A stretch of 5,225 nucleotides of DNA. Source: an uncultured Clostridia bacterium. Lineage in GTDB: Bacteria > Bacillota > Clostridia > Peptostreptococcales > Anaerovoracaceae. The stretch is taken from NCBI GenBank assembly GCA_938034165.1, contig CALHKP010000068.1:1-5225 (forward strand), in the 5' to 3' direction. Below the pieces are notes generated by a model, which did not search any database, was not told where the DNA came from, and was given only the letters and a program-made list of their open reading frames with translations. Shown here piece after piece: positions 1-5,225 of the stretch; within the stretch, counting starts at the first letter, position 1, and the number at the start of each line of letters is the position of its first letter. The translations under genes were made by a program, and so were the position numbers.

Positions 1-800
1 TGATGTATTCCGGTTTTTAACGCTTCCACATCACTCACTTTTCTGAGATTATTCATTGCGCGAAGTAAACTTATTGGCGAATAGTCAATACTCCTTCTAA
101 GGATGTTTACAGGTGTTTTAACAAACGGCATCTGACTTTCTAAAACCATATTGCCCGCTCTATACAGCCAGGAGCCATCACCCGCTTTTCCTGCCGTTTT
201 CTCCTTGAACCGCACAAGAACATCAGCCATTTTGCTATTATCCCTGAATGTTGCGATTTCTGCCCGCCTCATAGCGTATGCGTCAGCCATGGTCTTTTGT
301 TGCGGTGTCATTTCGTCCAGCTTATCAAGCGGTATGTCCTTTGATTTCGCCCATCTTACATAATTCTTCTGATACTCGTGCTTTAATGTAAGTGCTACGT
401 CTTCCCATTCAAGCGCAGCATAATTTTTCTGTATTATATTGTTGAGCCATTTTGTTCTGACAATAGGCGAACCATCAGGTCTTGTAGTTTCAATATATTT
501 CTGCTTGCTGTTCGCTTTTTTATAATTCTTCTCAAATAAACCATCGAGATATTCACTGTTATTCTTTATTTCATTCCGGGTAACGTGAACCATCTCTATA
601 GAGCTTCCTAAATTCTCTATGCGTTTACGCACTGCTGGTATCTTATACAACCCTATTTCTATGGCATCAGACATTGTTCTTCCGACCTTAAACACACTAT
701 TTCCAATTATATTTCTTATATGTGTCTTCGGATTAGCAAGCATCGAAAAGTGTCGTATCTCATTCCACTTTTCAAACCACGTAGCAGGGATGTTGTCCCA
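1..800 (-). other. Conserved C-terminal module of the giant protein (NPKTHIRNIIGN type)
   Basis: Residues 1143-1408, cut by the window edge. It begins WDNIPATWFEKWNEIRHFSM, followed by NPKTHIRNIIGN (1165-1176), a helical stretch, RPDGSPIVRTKWLNNIIQKN, an Ala/Met/Arg-rich helix (MADAYAMRRAEIATFRD), and MPFVKTPVNILRRSIDYSP near the edge. The pattern of a 'NPxTHIRNxxGN' start and a '(M/P)PFxKTPxNI..R..(D/E)YSP' end is one I associate with large phage and conjugative-element polyvalent proteins, possibly one of the LPD families (LPD38 is a candidate I cannot confirm). The molecular role is not established. Confidence 0.55.
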
Positions 801-3800
801 CAACTCAACACTTATCTGCCCCATGACTTCTTCGATCTCTTCGTCGGTCTCCGCTTTGAGTATTCGCTGTACTTGTTCGTCACTGAGCGTTATCGCCTTT
901 CCACCCAGCCTGTCAGCATATTTTTCCTGTAACTTCAACGCTTCTTTTGATGCTACCCTGAGCCTCCCTTCAGGTGTCGTTCTCAGTAGCATCTTTGTAG
1001 CGTTCAAGAGCCGTCCTGCGTGAGACGATGCGTCTGTCGCCTTGTCAATGACTTCTAACAATGCTCTGGTCGCATCATTATCGTTTACAGCATCTTTTGA
1101 CAACTTTTCAAACAGCACCTGTGCTCTCGCCATAAACAGATGCTCATTACCATCAAAATCCATGTCCATGAACTTCTGGTATGCGCTGCCGTCTTCAAGC
1201 TCTTCTCTCGCCTGTTTCAGTGCTGCATCTTGAGCTTGTTTTGTCGCCTTGTCGAACAGCCCTTCACGTACCCACGGCTCTATAATTTCAGCTACATCAT
1301 CATCTACCTGATTTGCCAACTTGACCGCCGTCTGTCTTGCACGTGGCACTTCTTCAGGCGATATCCTCTCCGTAGCTCTTTCAAGAGCCTGTCTCGGTGA
1401 CGGATTATCATACTTCGTCTTCTCGGCGATATTATCAAACTGTGTAGTCGTTTCAGGTTCGTTGCCGACACGCCTTGCTTCGGCTATAAAGTCTTCGTCT
1501 ATATCGTCTCCGACTGCCCTTAAAGCGTCTATAGGATTTACTCCTTCGCTTGTAAGTGTTTCCAGCACTTCGTCCTCACTCAAGCCTTGCGCCTTAAGCT
1601 CTTCTGCCCTTCTAACAATATTGACATCAACGTCTGTGTTGTTTATGCTATTAGCAGAAAGCCTGTCGGCGGACAAGTAGGAATCATCGGGCAGTGCCTG
1701 CGATGATGCTTGATACCGAAGGCTTTTTTCTTGTTTTGCAAGAAGGCCATCTCGATATGCCAGTGCTTCATCATAGTCGTTAAATATAGGCAATACATCA
1801 AGGTCTGCTGATGAAGATATTGCATATTCATCCTTACCCATCTTGGTAATCACAGTATCTATATCATCGTTGTTTTTCATCATGATATAGACATCCGGCT
1901 TATTTTTTAATAGCAAAGCATCATCAACATATTCAGCGTTAAACGGTACACGTGCCACAGGGACAAACCCTGCTTGTTCATATTTTTTCACAAGAGCCTT
2001 GCCGTAACAATCCATCTTTGTACCACCATTCGCACGTGCGGTAACAATTAAGTCTTTTACAGCTCCTCTGTATTTTGTACCTGCGTTAAATACGCCTACG
2101 ATATCTCCGTCACTTTTAACAGCTACTCCGGCAGAGCCATCATCTGATAAGAATGTTTTTGCCTCGCTGCTTTTGAGGCTATCTACGCTCTGGGAATCTA
2201 CAAAAGCTCCGTGTTTATTCGTCGATATCGCATTATCAAGCTGTCTACTAAAAACGGCATAATCGCTACTACTTAACTTCGTATCGACTATGCCGCTATT
2301 TGTCATTTTTGTTCTCGTTTCAGGTTCTACAGAGTTGCCGCCCACTCGATTTCTTCCCAGTCCCTCTGTTCCGGTGGTTCCAACAGCATTGCTTCTATAT
2401 ACCCCGCTTCCTGCGGAACTTCCTGCATCAACCTGTCGTATATTGGCTGTTCCTCCGGTGTCAGCGGGTACAGTTCTCTGCCCCATTTGTCGTATATCTT
2501 CCCCTGTGGATTCATCGGATAAACTTCTCTGCCCTGTTTGTCCGTTATCATTTGCAACACCTCCTGTACCTAAATTATATCCAGTAGCTTTTTTACTGTC
2601 AACAGCTTTAGCAGTTGCAGCGTTTGCATCCGTTATCTTAGTAACATCTACGCCAGTTCCTTTGTAGTCTGCCGTCGCCTTGCTAACAGCCTTAGTCTGC
2701 CTCTTCGCTGCGTTCTCAGTCCTGACTTTTTCCATGATGTCGTTGTACCATTTTATTTCAGAATCAGTCAAGGATTGTCCAAGGTTTCTCTTCGCAATAA
2801 TACCCGTCAGTTTCTTGTAGTTACCACCTTTAGTCAATATTGATGCAGCGTCCACAGCTCCACCGACAGTCATATCCATGACCGTACTTGTCGCGAAAGC
2901 CTTTGCGGCTTCTGTTGGATCAAAGTTTCCTCTGGCATCTGTCCCCTGCTTCACAGCATCAGCAACGTTAAATGGCGTTGATATGATTGCGTCTGCCGCA
3001 CGATTAGCCACAAGAGTTTTCGCCTTGTCTTTTCCAGTCAGTTTCAAGCTTCTCCACGTATTATCAACAATTTTATCAAGGATTTCACTCTTGCCTTTTG
3101 ACTTTAATTCCTTTTCAACAGCGGTTTTTACACTTCCTTTAAGGTTCTTTTTCACGAGAGTTTTTAATTCTTTCTTCGTAACCGCTTTTCCAATGCTTTT
3201 TGCTGTTTTCTTTGCGCCAACTTTCATTGCGCCCTTAAATGCGGTTTGTATACCTTTTTCAGCTGCACCACCGCCACCGCCAATGAAGAAAGAGCCAATT
3301 GTGCCAGCCGTATACCCTGCCTTGTACGCAGTAGAATCTTTGGCTTTATCTACTGCGGCAGCATCACGATCAGAATAGTATTTGCTTACATTTTTATTAG
3401 CTATTGATGTTGGGCTTAAGCCTTCAATGACACCAACAAGCCCAGCACGATTCACATAGTCGGCCGTTTGAATTTTAGCAAGTTTTTTCGCGATCTCAGG
3501 ATTCTCTTTCAAAAATTCTTTTTCAGAACTCTGTGTAGACCCTTTTATTTTCCTTCCCCTTGTACTAGAAAAAATTCTTGCGCGGTGATATGCCTCCCGT
3601 TCTTTTTTGGATAGCTGTTCTACATTCTCAATTCTTTCCCCGTACTTTTTTTGAATGTCATTATGAATATCCCTTTCAGTTGCTTTCGCCTCAGCATTTA
3701 TCACATTTCTGAGATTCTTCTTTTCATTCTCAGATAGTTCATAGCCAGCCTTTTTATATTCATTGATCGTTTTTCTATACGCCTTTGCGCTTTCAGCAAC

Positions 3801-4226
3801 AATTTGTGTTGTGGCTGCACCTTTCGCTAAAGCAGCAACAGTGTTATTCCCTGTCTTATATGTTTCCTGCTTCTTTTTTTCTTTCTTTTTTGGGGATGTG
3901 TTCGTCTGTACAGTCTTCCCGAATCTGCCAGTTTTCGCATCCTTTTTAAACTGCTGAAACTGTGTTTTTTTCTGCTGCGTTTGTTTGATCGTAGGAATTA
4001 CAACCTTCTTTTTAGCAACTGATTTCTTTACAGCTGAGTTAGTTTTTACAGCAGCTTTTTTCACCGCACTTGTTCCCTGCCTTGCAAGACTTTTCGCAGA
4101 GCTTCTTGACGAAGAATAACCTCCTCTACTTGCTGTTGAGGAGGTCTTCTTCACTACCTTATTTACTGCTTTCGCAGCTTTTTTTATCGCACTAGCAACA
4201 CTATTCTTCTTTTTCTTCTTAGCCAT
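1..4226 (-). CDS. Giant phage structural/ejection ('polyvalent'-type) protein, C-terminus beyond window
   Basis: One uninterrupted frame runs from ATG at 4226 to the window edge: 1408 codons, no stop seen. The start is fixed by AAGGAG (4239-4234), which overlaps the TAA of the upstream gene and lies 7 bases from the ATG. Layout by residue: 1-120 extremely basic and disordered (starts MAKKKKKNSVASAIKK); about 120-545 Ala/Lys-rich and helical, with GGGGG at 316-320; about 553-633 Gly/Thr/Ser linker; about 652-784 GNAT-like module; about 785-1140 charged helical segments; 1143-1408 conserved module with NPKTHIRNIIGN (1165-1176) and MPFVKTPVNILRRSIDYSP (1366-1384). From memory, the last two motifs and the GNAT-like module occur in very large Clostridia phage proteins, often annotated as hypothetical or 'large polyvalent' proteins. 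Inference: a virion protein that binds DNA through its N-terminus and may be injected with the genome. No protease, lysozyme or tape-measure signature was recognised. Coding status is near certain; function is tentative. Confidence 0.93.
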   Translation of the reverse strand, partial: MAKKKKKNSVASAIKKAAKAVNKVVKKTSSTASRGGYSSSRSSAKSLARQGTSAVKKAAVKTNSAVKKSVAKKKVVIPTIKQTQQKKTQFQQFKKDAKTGRFGKTVQTNTSPKKKEKKKQETYKTGNNTVAALAKGAATTQIVAESAKAYRKTINEYKKAGYELSENEKKNLRNVINAEAKATERDIHNDIQKKYGERIENVEQLSKKEREAYHRARIFSSTRGRKIKGSTQSSEKEFLKENPEIAKKLAKIQTADYVNRAGLVGVIEGLSPTSIANKNVSKYYSDRDAAAVDKAKDSTAYKAGYTAGTIGSFFIGGGGGAAEKGIQTAFKGAMKVGAKKTAKSIGKAVTKKELKTLVKKNLKGSVKTAVEKELKSKGKSEILDKIVDNTWRSLKLTGKDKAKTLVANRAADAIISTPFNVADAVKQGTDARGNFDPTEAAKAFATSTVMDMTVGGAVDAASILTKGGNYKKLTGIIAKRNLGQSLTDSEIKWYNDIMEKVRTENAAKRQTKAVSKATADYKGTGVDVTKITDANAATAKAVDSKKATGYNLGTGGVANDNGQTGQRSLSDESTGEDIRQMGQRTVPADTGGTANIRQVDAGSSAGSGVYRSNAVGTTGTEGLGRNRVGGNSVEPETRTKMTNSGIVDTKLSSSDYAVFSRQLDNAISTNKHGAFVDSQSVDSLKSSEAKTFLSDDGSAGVAVKSDGDIVGVFNAGTKYRGAVKDLIVTARANGGTKMDCYGKALVKKYEQAGFVPVARVPFNAEYVDDALLLKNKPDVYIMMKNNDDIDTVITKMGKDEYAISSSADLDVLPIFNDYDEALAYRDGLLAKQEKSLRYQASSQALPDDSYLSADRLSANSINNTDVDVNIVRRAEELKAQGLSEDEVLETLTSEGVNPIDALRAVGDDIDEDFIAEARRVGNEPETTTQFDNIAEKTKYDNPSPRQALERATERISPEEVPRARQTAVKLANQVDDDVAEIIEPWVREGLFDKATKQAQDAALKQAREELEDGSAYQKFMDMDFDGNEHLFMARAQVLFEKLSKDAVNDNDATRALLEVIDKATDASSHAGRLLNATKMLLRTTPEGRLRVASKEALKLQEKYADRLGGKAITLSDEQVQRILKAETDEEIEEVMGQISVELWDNIPATWFEKWNEIRHFSMLANPKTHIRNIIGNSVFKVGRTMSDAIEIGLYKIPAVRKRIENLGSSIEMVHVTRNEIKNNSEYLDGLFEKNYKKANSKQKYIETTRPDGSPIVRTKWLNNIIQKNYAALEWEDVALTLKHEYQKNYVRWAKSKDIPLDKLDEMTPQQKTMADAYAMRRAEIATFRDNSKMADVLVRFKEKTAGKAGDGSWLYRAGNMVLESQMPFVKTPVNILRRSIDYSPISLLRAMNNLRKVSDVEALKTGIH
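1875..2273 (-). other. GNAT-like globular domain inside the giant protein
   Basis: Residues about 652-784 form a compact alpha/beta module between low-complexity stretches. Visible landmarks are SSSDYAVFSRQLDNAIS, then GSAGVAVKSDGDIVGVFN (a likely beta hairpin), then GGTKMDCYGKALVKKYEQAG (GG at 734-735, Asp at 739), FVPVARVPFN and PDVYIMMKN. The run 'L..Y...GF.PVAR' resembles the C-terminal half of GNAT acetyltransferase folds, and I recall similar modules in other Clostridia phage giants. A clear acetyl-CoA pyrophosphate loop (Q/RxxGxG/A) is not obvious, so enzymatic activity is unproven; it may be a degenerate or binding domain. Confidence 0.5.
2327..2551 (-). CDS. Candidate nested (overprinted) gene, 74-aa acidic protein of unknown function
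   Basis: This lies wholly inside the giant gene, in its +1 frame. AGGAGG (2565-2560) is the strongest Shine-Dalgarno site in the window and is 8 bases from ATG 2551. A GTG at 2560 is also in frame but overlaps the SD, so ATG is preferred. The frame is closed just upstream by TAG at 2572-2570 and ends at TAG 2329-2327. The protein (starts MITDKQGREVYPMN, ends DWEEIEWAATL) is acidic, Tyr/Pro/Trp-containing and not low in complexity. It has a tandem repeat, DKQGREVYPMNPQGKIY then DKWGRELYPLTPEEQPIY, followed by DRLMQEVPQEAGY. No family is recognised and there is no signal peptide or membrane segment. The opposite view is that Gly-Gly codons of the linker create the SD by chance and the frame is a shadow. 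The balance of evidence is moderately in favour of a real product. Confidence 0.45.
   Translation of the reverse strand: MITDKQGREVYPMNPQGKIYDKWGRELYPLTPEEQPIYDRLMQEVPQEAGYIEAMLLEPPEQRDWEEIEWAATL
2438..2542 (-). repeat. Imperfect tandem repeat, 51 and 54 bp, in the linker/nested frame
   Basis: Two adjacent units occupy 2542-2492 and 2491-2438. Both contain GGGCAGAGAA. In the nested frame they read DKQGREVYPMNPQGKIY and DKWGRELYPLTPEEQPIY, with 10 of 17 aligned residues identical and several conservative changes (V/L, M/L). In the giant frame the same DNA gives GQTGQRSLSDESTGEDI and RQMGQRTVPADTGGTANI, with about 6 of 17 identical. Confidence 0.65.
2560..2565 (-). promoter_or_regulatory. Internal Shine-Dalgarno AGGAGG for the nested frame
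   Basis: The mRNA reads AGGAGG TGTTGCAA ATG, a perfect six-base SD with an 8-base spacer. In the giant frame the same bases belong to codons for Thr-Gly-Gly-Val (ACA GGA GGT GTT), so the match could be incidental. A comparable Gly-Gly SD-like site at 4125-4119 has no start codon at a suitable distance, whereas this one does. Confidence 0.5.
3873..3891 (-). other. Two in-phase A_AAA_AAG slippery heptamers (possible -1 frameshift site)
   Basis: In the giant gene the codons CCA AAA AAG (heptamer 3891-3885) and GAA AAA AAG (heptamer 3879-3873) both match the X_XXY_YYZ rule in the correct phase, and A_AAA_AAG is the classic bacterial slippery sequence. A -1 slip at either site would reach TAA at 3858-3856. 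From the second site this would give a product of about 123 residues, essentially the free basic N-terminus. No upstream SD-like stimulator was found, and only a weak downstream pairing (AAGCAG with CTGCTT). Lys-rich coding in AT-rich genes often produces such runs by chance. Confidence 0.3.
4119..4145 (-). other. Hairpin with SD-like and anti-SD-like arms in the 5' part of the giant gene
   Basis: A perfect 8-bp inverted repeat (4119-4126 with 4138-4145, 11-base loop) reads ACCTCCTC ... GAGGAGGT in the mRNA. It lies about 80-108 bases after the start codon and encodes TSSTASRGG. The 3' arm is a perfect SD with no nearby start codon, masked by the 5' arm. It may slow ribosomes early in the long frame, or be a by-product of Ser and Gly codons. 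Confidence 0.4.
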
Positions 4227-4237
4227 GGTTCAACTCC

Positions 4238-4807
4238 TTAATACCCTTTCGCATGTGCTTGCAAATAAGCTATTCTAGCCTGTATAATGGCCTTTTCTCT
4301 TGTTGTTTTAGCGTTTTTATATGCGGTGTTCAGGGTTGCCGTACTATAAACACCTGCATATTTAGCTGTTAAAAGGTCTGTATTGGCAGCTTCCTCATTT
4401 TCTTTTTGAGTCTGTGCGATTTGTCGTTCTTCTGCTTCTCGCTGTTCTATATATGATAATTTTGATGCGTCTGTTGTCTGTTTGTAGTTGAATAAATTAT
4501 CGTTTGCCTGAGTTTCCACATCCTCTAATGCCCGTGACTTCTCCTTCTGCATATTATTCCTATTGTTTTGATATGTAGTTGCTAATTTGAGGTTAGATGT
4601 CTCTGTTGCCCCGCCCCTTATGCCAGAGCGGGTAAGATTTTCGTTTAGTGCCTTCTGATCCTGCATCCGGGTTATATAAAGTTGTTTTAACTTCTCGTTA
4701 TAGTCTTCTTCTGTCCGCTTCTTTGCTTTTTCCTTGTCAGCATTAACCTTTGCCGCATATTCGTTATATAAGTCATCATAACGCTTTGTCTCAGTTTCGT
4801 AAGCCAT
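4238..4807 (-). CDS. Charged coiled-coil phage protein, 189 aa, probable virion-associated
   Basis: The protein is almost entirely helical and highly charged. Residues about 1-55 (MAYETETKRYDDLYNEYAAK onward, with KEKAKKRTEEDYNEKL) and about 80-140 are predicted coiled coil; they flank a short loop, TRSGIRGGATETSNLKL, at about 60-76. That 'GI(R/N)GGATE(T/S)' loop between coils followed by 'NNRNNMQKEKSRAL' is a pattern I recall in many Firmicutes phage hypothetical proteins located beside giant structural proteins. It has no signal peptide, membrane segment or Cys. The start ATG at 4807 is preceded by GAGGAA (4819-4814), 6 bases away and overlapping the upstream TGA. The stop TAA at 4240-4238 overlaps the SD of the giant gene, so the two are probably translated together. 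Inference: a scaffold-like or internal virion partner of the giant protein. The exact role is unknown. Confidence 0.92.
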   Translation of the reverse strand: MAYETETKRYDDLYNEYAAKVNADKEKAKKRTEEDYNEKLKQLYITRMQDQKALNENLTRSGIRGGATETSNLKLATTYQNNRNNMQKEKSRALEDVETQANDNLFNYKQTTDASKLSYIEQREAEERQIAQTQKENEEAANTDLLTAKYAGVYSTATLNTAYKNAKTTREKAIIQARIAYLQAHAKGY

Positions 4808-4817
4808 GTCATATTCC

Positions 4818-5165
4818 TCACTTTATACATCCATCCCTTCCTACATAGTAGGGATTCCATTCTGTGCGCTCTTTAACTACGGGCAGTGTTTTGCATTTAT
4901 CATATATTTCTGTTCCGGTTCCGTTGCCTCCAAGCCCATGATAGCCCTGGTAGATTTCCGTCAGGGTCTCCATTTCTTCAAATGTAATTTGATTAGTTTC
5001 GATATAGAATTGGCCGTATCTAAACAGGCGATCATGTCCATTCGCCCGAACAGCTATTGTCAGGGCTCTAAATCGTTGTATCACCCATGCCAGGGTGCCA
5101 GCCGCAAAACTGGCAACCCCCGCACAAAATATCTCTATCCAATTTTCCAGTATACTTTCCCACAT
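4818..5165 (-). CDS. Holin-like small phage membrane protein, 115 aa
   Basis: There is one strong N-terminal membrane segment at residues about 9-31 (WIEIFCAGVASFAAGTLAWV), followed by a basic helix (IQRFRALTIAVRANGHDRLF) that would face the cytoplasm. A conserved-looking tail then contains FEEMETLTEIYQGYHGLGGN and GTGTEIYDK at about 62-90. The pattern 'TM, RALR.A....L..DRL, then YHxLGGNGTGTE(L/I)Y' matches a common family in Clostridia phages, usually annotated as holin or holin-like. The last 20 or so residues (ERTEWNPYYVGRDGCIK) look like an extension beyond the usual 'LP' ending. The start ATG at 5165 has AGGTG at 5175-5171; no earlier in-frame start exists before a TAA upstream. It lies next to structural genes, not next to a visible endolysin, so a role in membrane attachment or DNA entry is also possible. 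Confidence 0.88.
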   Translation of the reverse strand: MWESILENWIEIFCAGVASFAAGTLAWVIQRFRALTIAVRANGHDRLFRYGQFYIETNQITFEEMETLTEIYQGYHGLGGNGTGTEIYDKCKTLPVVKERTEWNPYYVGRDGCIK

Positions 5166-5173
5166 GGCGACAC

Positions 5174-5225
5174 CTACACATTTATATGTACAGCGTTACC
5201 CATCTGCGCTGTATTGGCATAGCTG
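5174..5225 (-). CDS. Possible C-terminal end of an upstream gene (partial)
   Basis: One frame reads SYANTAQMGNAVHINV and stops at TAG 5176-5174, which overlaps the AGGTG site of the next gene, exactly as the other two junctions in this window are arranged. The other two minus frames stop at 5198-5196 and 5184-5182, leaving longer gaps. Only 16 codons are visible, so coding status rests on operon spacing alone. The 'QMGNAV' string resembles the end of C5-cytosine methyltransferases, but the protein would stop unusually soon after it, so I do not assign a function. Confidence 0.35.
   Translation of the reverse strand, partial: SYANTAQMGNAVHINV

Larger units (their letters stand above)
3870..4226 (-). 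other. Lys-rich disordered N-terminal region of the giant protein
   Basis: Residues 1-119 of the giant protein are dominated by Lys, Ala, Ser, Thr and Gln, with almost no acidic residues. Clusters include KKKKK near the start, AVKKSVAKKK, and KKKEKKK at about 113-119. This fits a flexible nucleic-acid-binding tail, or a segment processed during capsid maturation; neither can be proved from sequence. The bases coding for it are A-rich and contain a hairpin and two slippery heptamers, described separately. Confidence 0.7.

Noticed and set aside
619..1023. Plus-strand open frame of 134 codons
   Set aside because: It lies antisense to the continuous giant frame, with Ser-rich, unstructured composition and no neighbouring plus-strand genes.
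1321..1680. Plus-strand open frame of 119 codons
   Set aside because: The Ser/Leu/Ala-rich product is the antisense image of the Glu/Ala/Arg helices of the giant protein; no family resemblance.
1643..1831. Minus-strand 62-codon frame in another phase inside the giant gene
   Set aside because: No SD at a suitable distance, a His/Met/Cys-heavy composition and no repeat or motif; unlike the 2327-2551 frame it has nothing in its favour.
2290..2667. Plus-strand frames (125 and 95 codons) opposite the nested candidate
   Set aside because: They are Pro/Ser/Leu-rich or Phe/Leu-rich mirror images of the Gly/Thr-rich linker, without a start context. Only the minus +1 frame here has a perfect SD and a well-formed product.
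2878..3378. Plus-strand open frame of 166 codons
   Set aside because: It is antisense to the Ala/Lys-rich part of the giant gene. Its product is a hydrophobic Ala/Phe/Val/Ser mix typical of the reverse of Lys- and Ala-rich codons, and no convincing ribosome binding site was seen.
3867..3893. A-rich run considered as a terminator or poly-A signal
   Set aside because: It lies inside the Lys-rich coding region and no GC-rich stem precedes the run on either strand.
1..4226. Possibility that the giant frame is two genes joined, or contains a frameshift or stop
   Set aside because: Every codon from 4226 to base 3 was read and no stop or phase change was found. The protein keeps sensible composition on both sides of the linker.
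5177..5225. Promoter for the operon in the right-hand end
   Set aside because: No convincing -35/-10 pair was seen in the 60 bases available, and the SD overlapping an upstream stop suggests the operon starts outside the window.

Overview
The window looks like part of a late (structural) operon of a tailed bacteriophage or prophage from a Gram-positive, Clostridia-like host. The evidence is moderate GC content, ribosome binding sites of the AGGAGG type that overlap the preceding stop codon, tight head-to-tail gene packing, and protein families familiar from gut Firmicutes phages. No integrase, terminase, capsid or lysis enzyme lies inside the window, so lytic phage and prophage cannot be told apart.

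All supportable genes are on the minus strand and are transcribed from right to left. From the right edge they are: a possible last few codons of an unseen gene (5225-5174); a 115-residue holin-like membrane protein (5165-4818); a 189-residue charged, coiled-coil phage protein (4807-4238); and one very long open frame that starts at 4226 and is still open at base 1 (1408 codons seen, C-terminus outside the window). I translated this last frame codon by codon and found no stop. Gaps between genes are about 10 bases, and each Shine-Dalgarno site overlaps the upstream stop codon, as expected of a translationally coupled operon. I see no promoter or terminator. No stretch of 300 bases lacks a gene.

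The giant protein is modular. It has a very basic, disordered N-terminus, an Ala/Lys/Gly-rich helical part, a Gly/Thr/Ser-rich linker, a GNAT-like globular module, a long charged helical part, and a C-terminal module with the motif NPKTHIRNIIGN. This is the architecture of large phage 'polyvalent' or ejection proteins, thought to be packaged in the virion and delivered with the DNA. The coiled-coil protein upstream is commonly found beside such giants and may be its structural partner; the membrane protein may be a holin or a membrane-associated partner.

The most unusual signal is inside the linker. In the +1 frame there is a 74-codon open frame with the best Shine-Dalgarno sequence of the window (AGGAGG, 8 bases before ATG). 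It encodes an acidic, ordinary-looking protein with a 17/18-residue tandem repeat that is better conserved in this frame than in the giant's frame. It is a good candidate for an overprinted, nested phage gene. Secondary oddities are two in-phase A_AAA_AAG slippery heptamers in the Lys-rich N-terminus and an 8-bp hairpin made of SD-like and anti-SD-like sequence.
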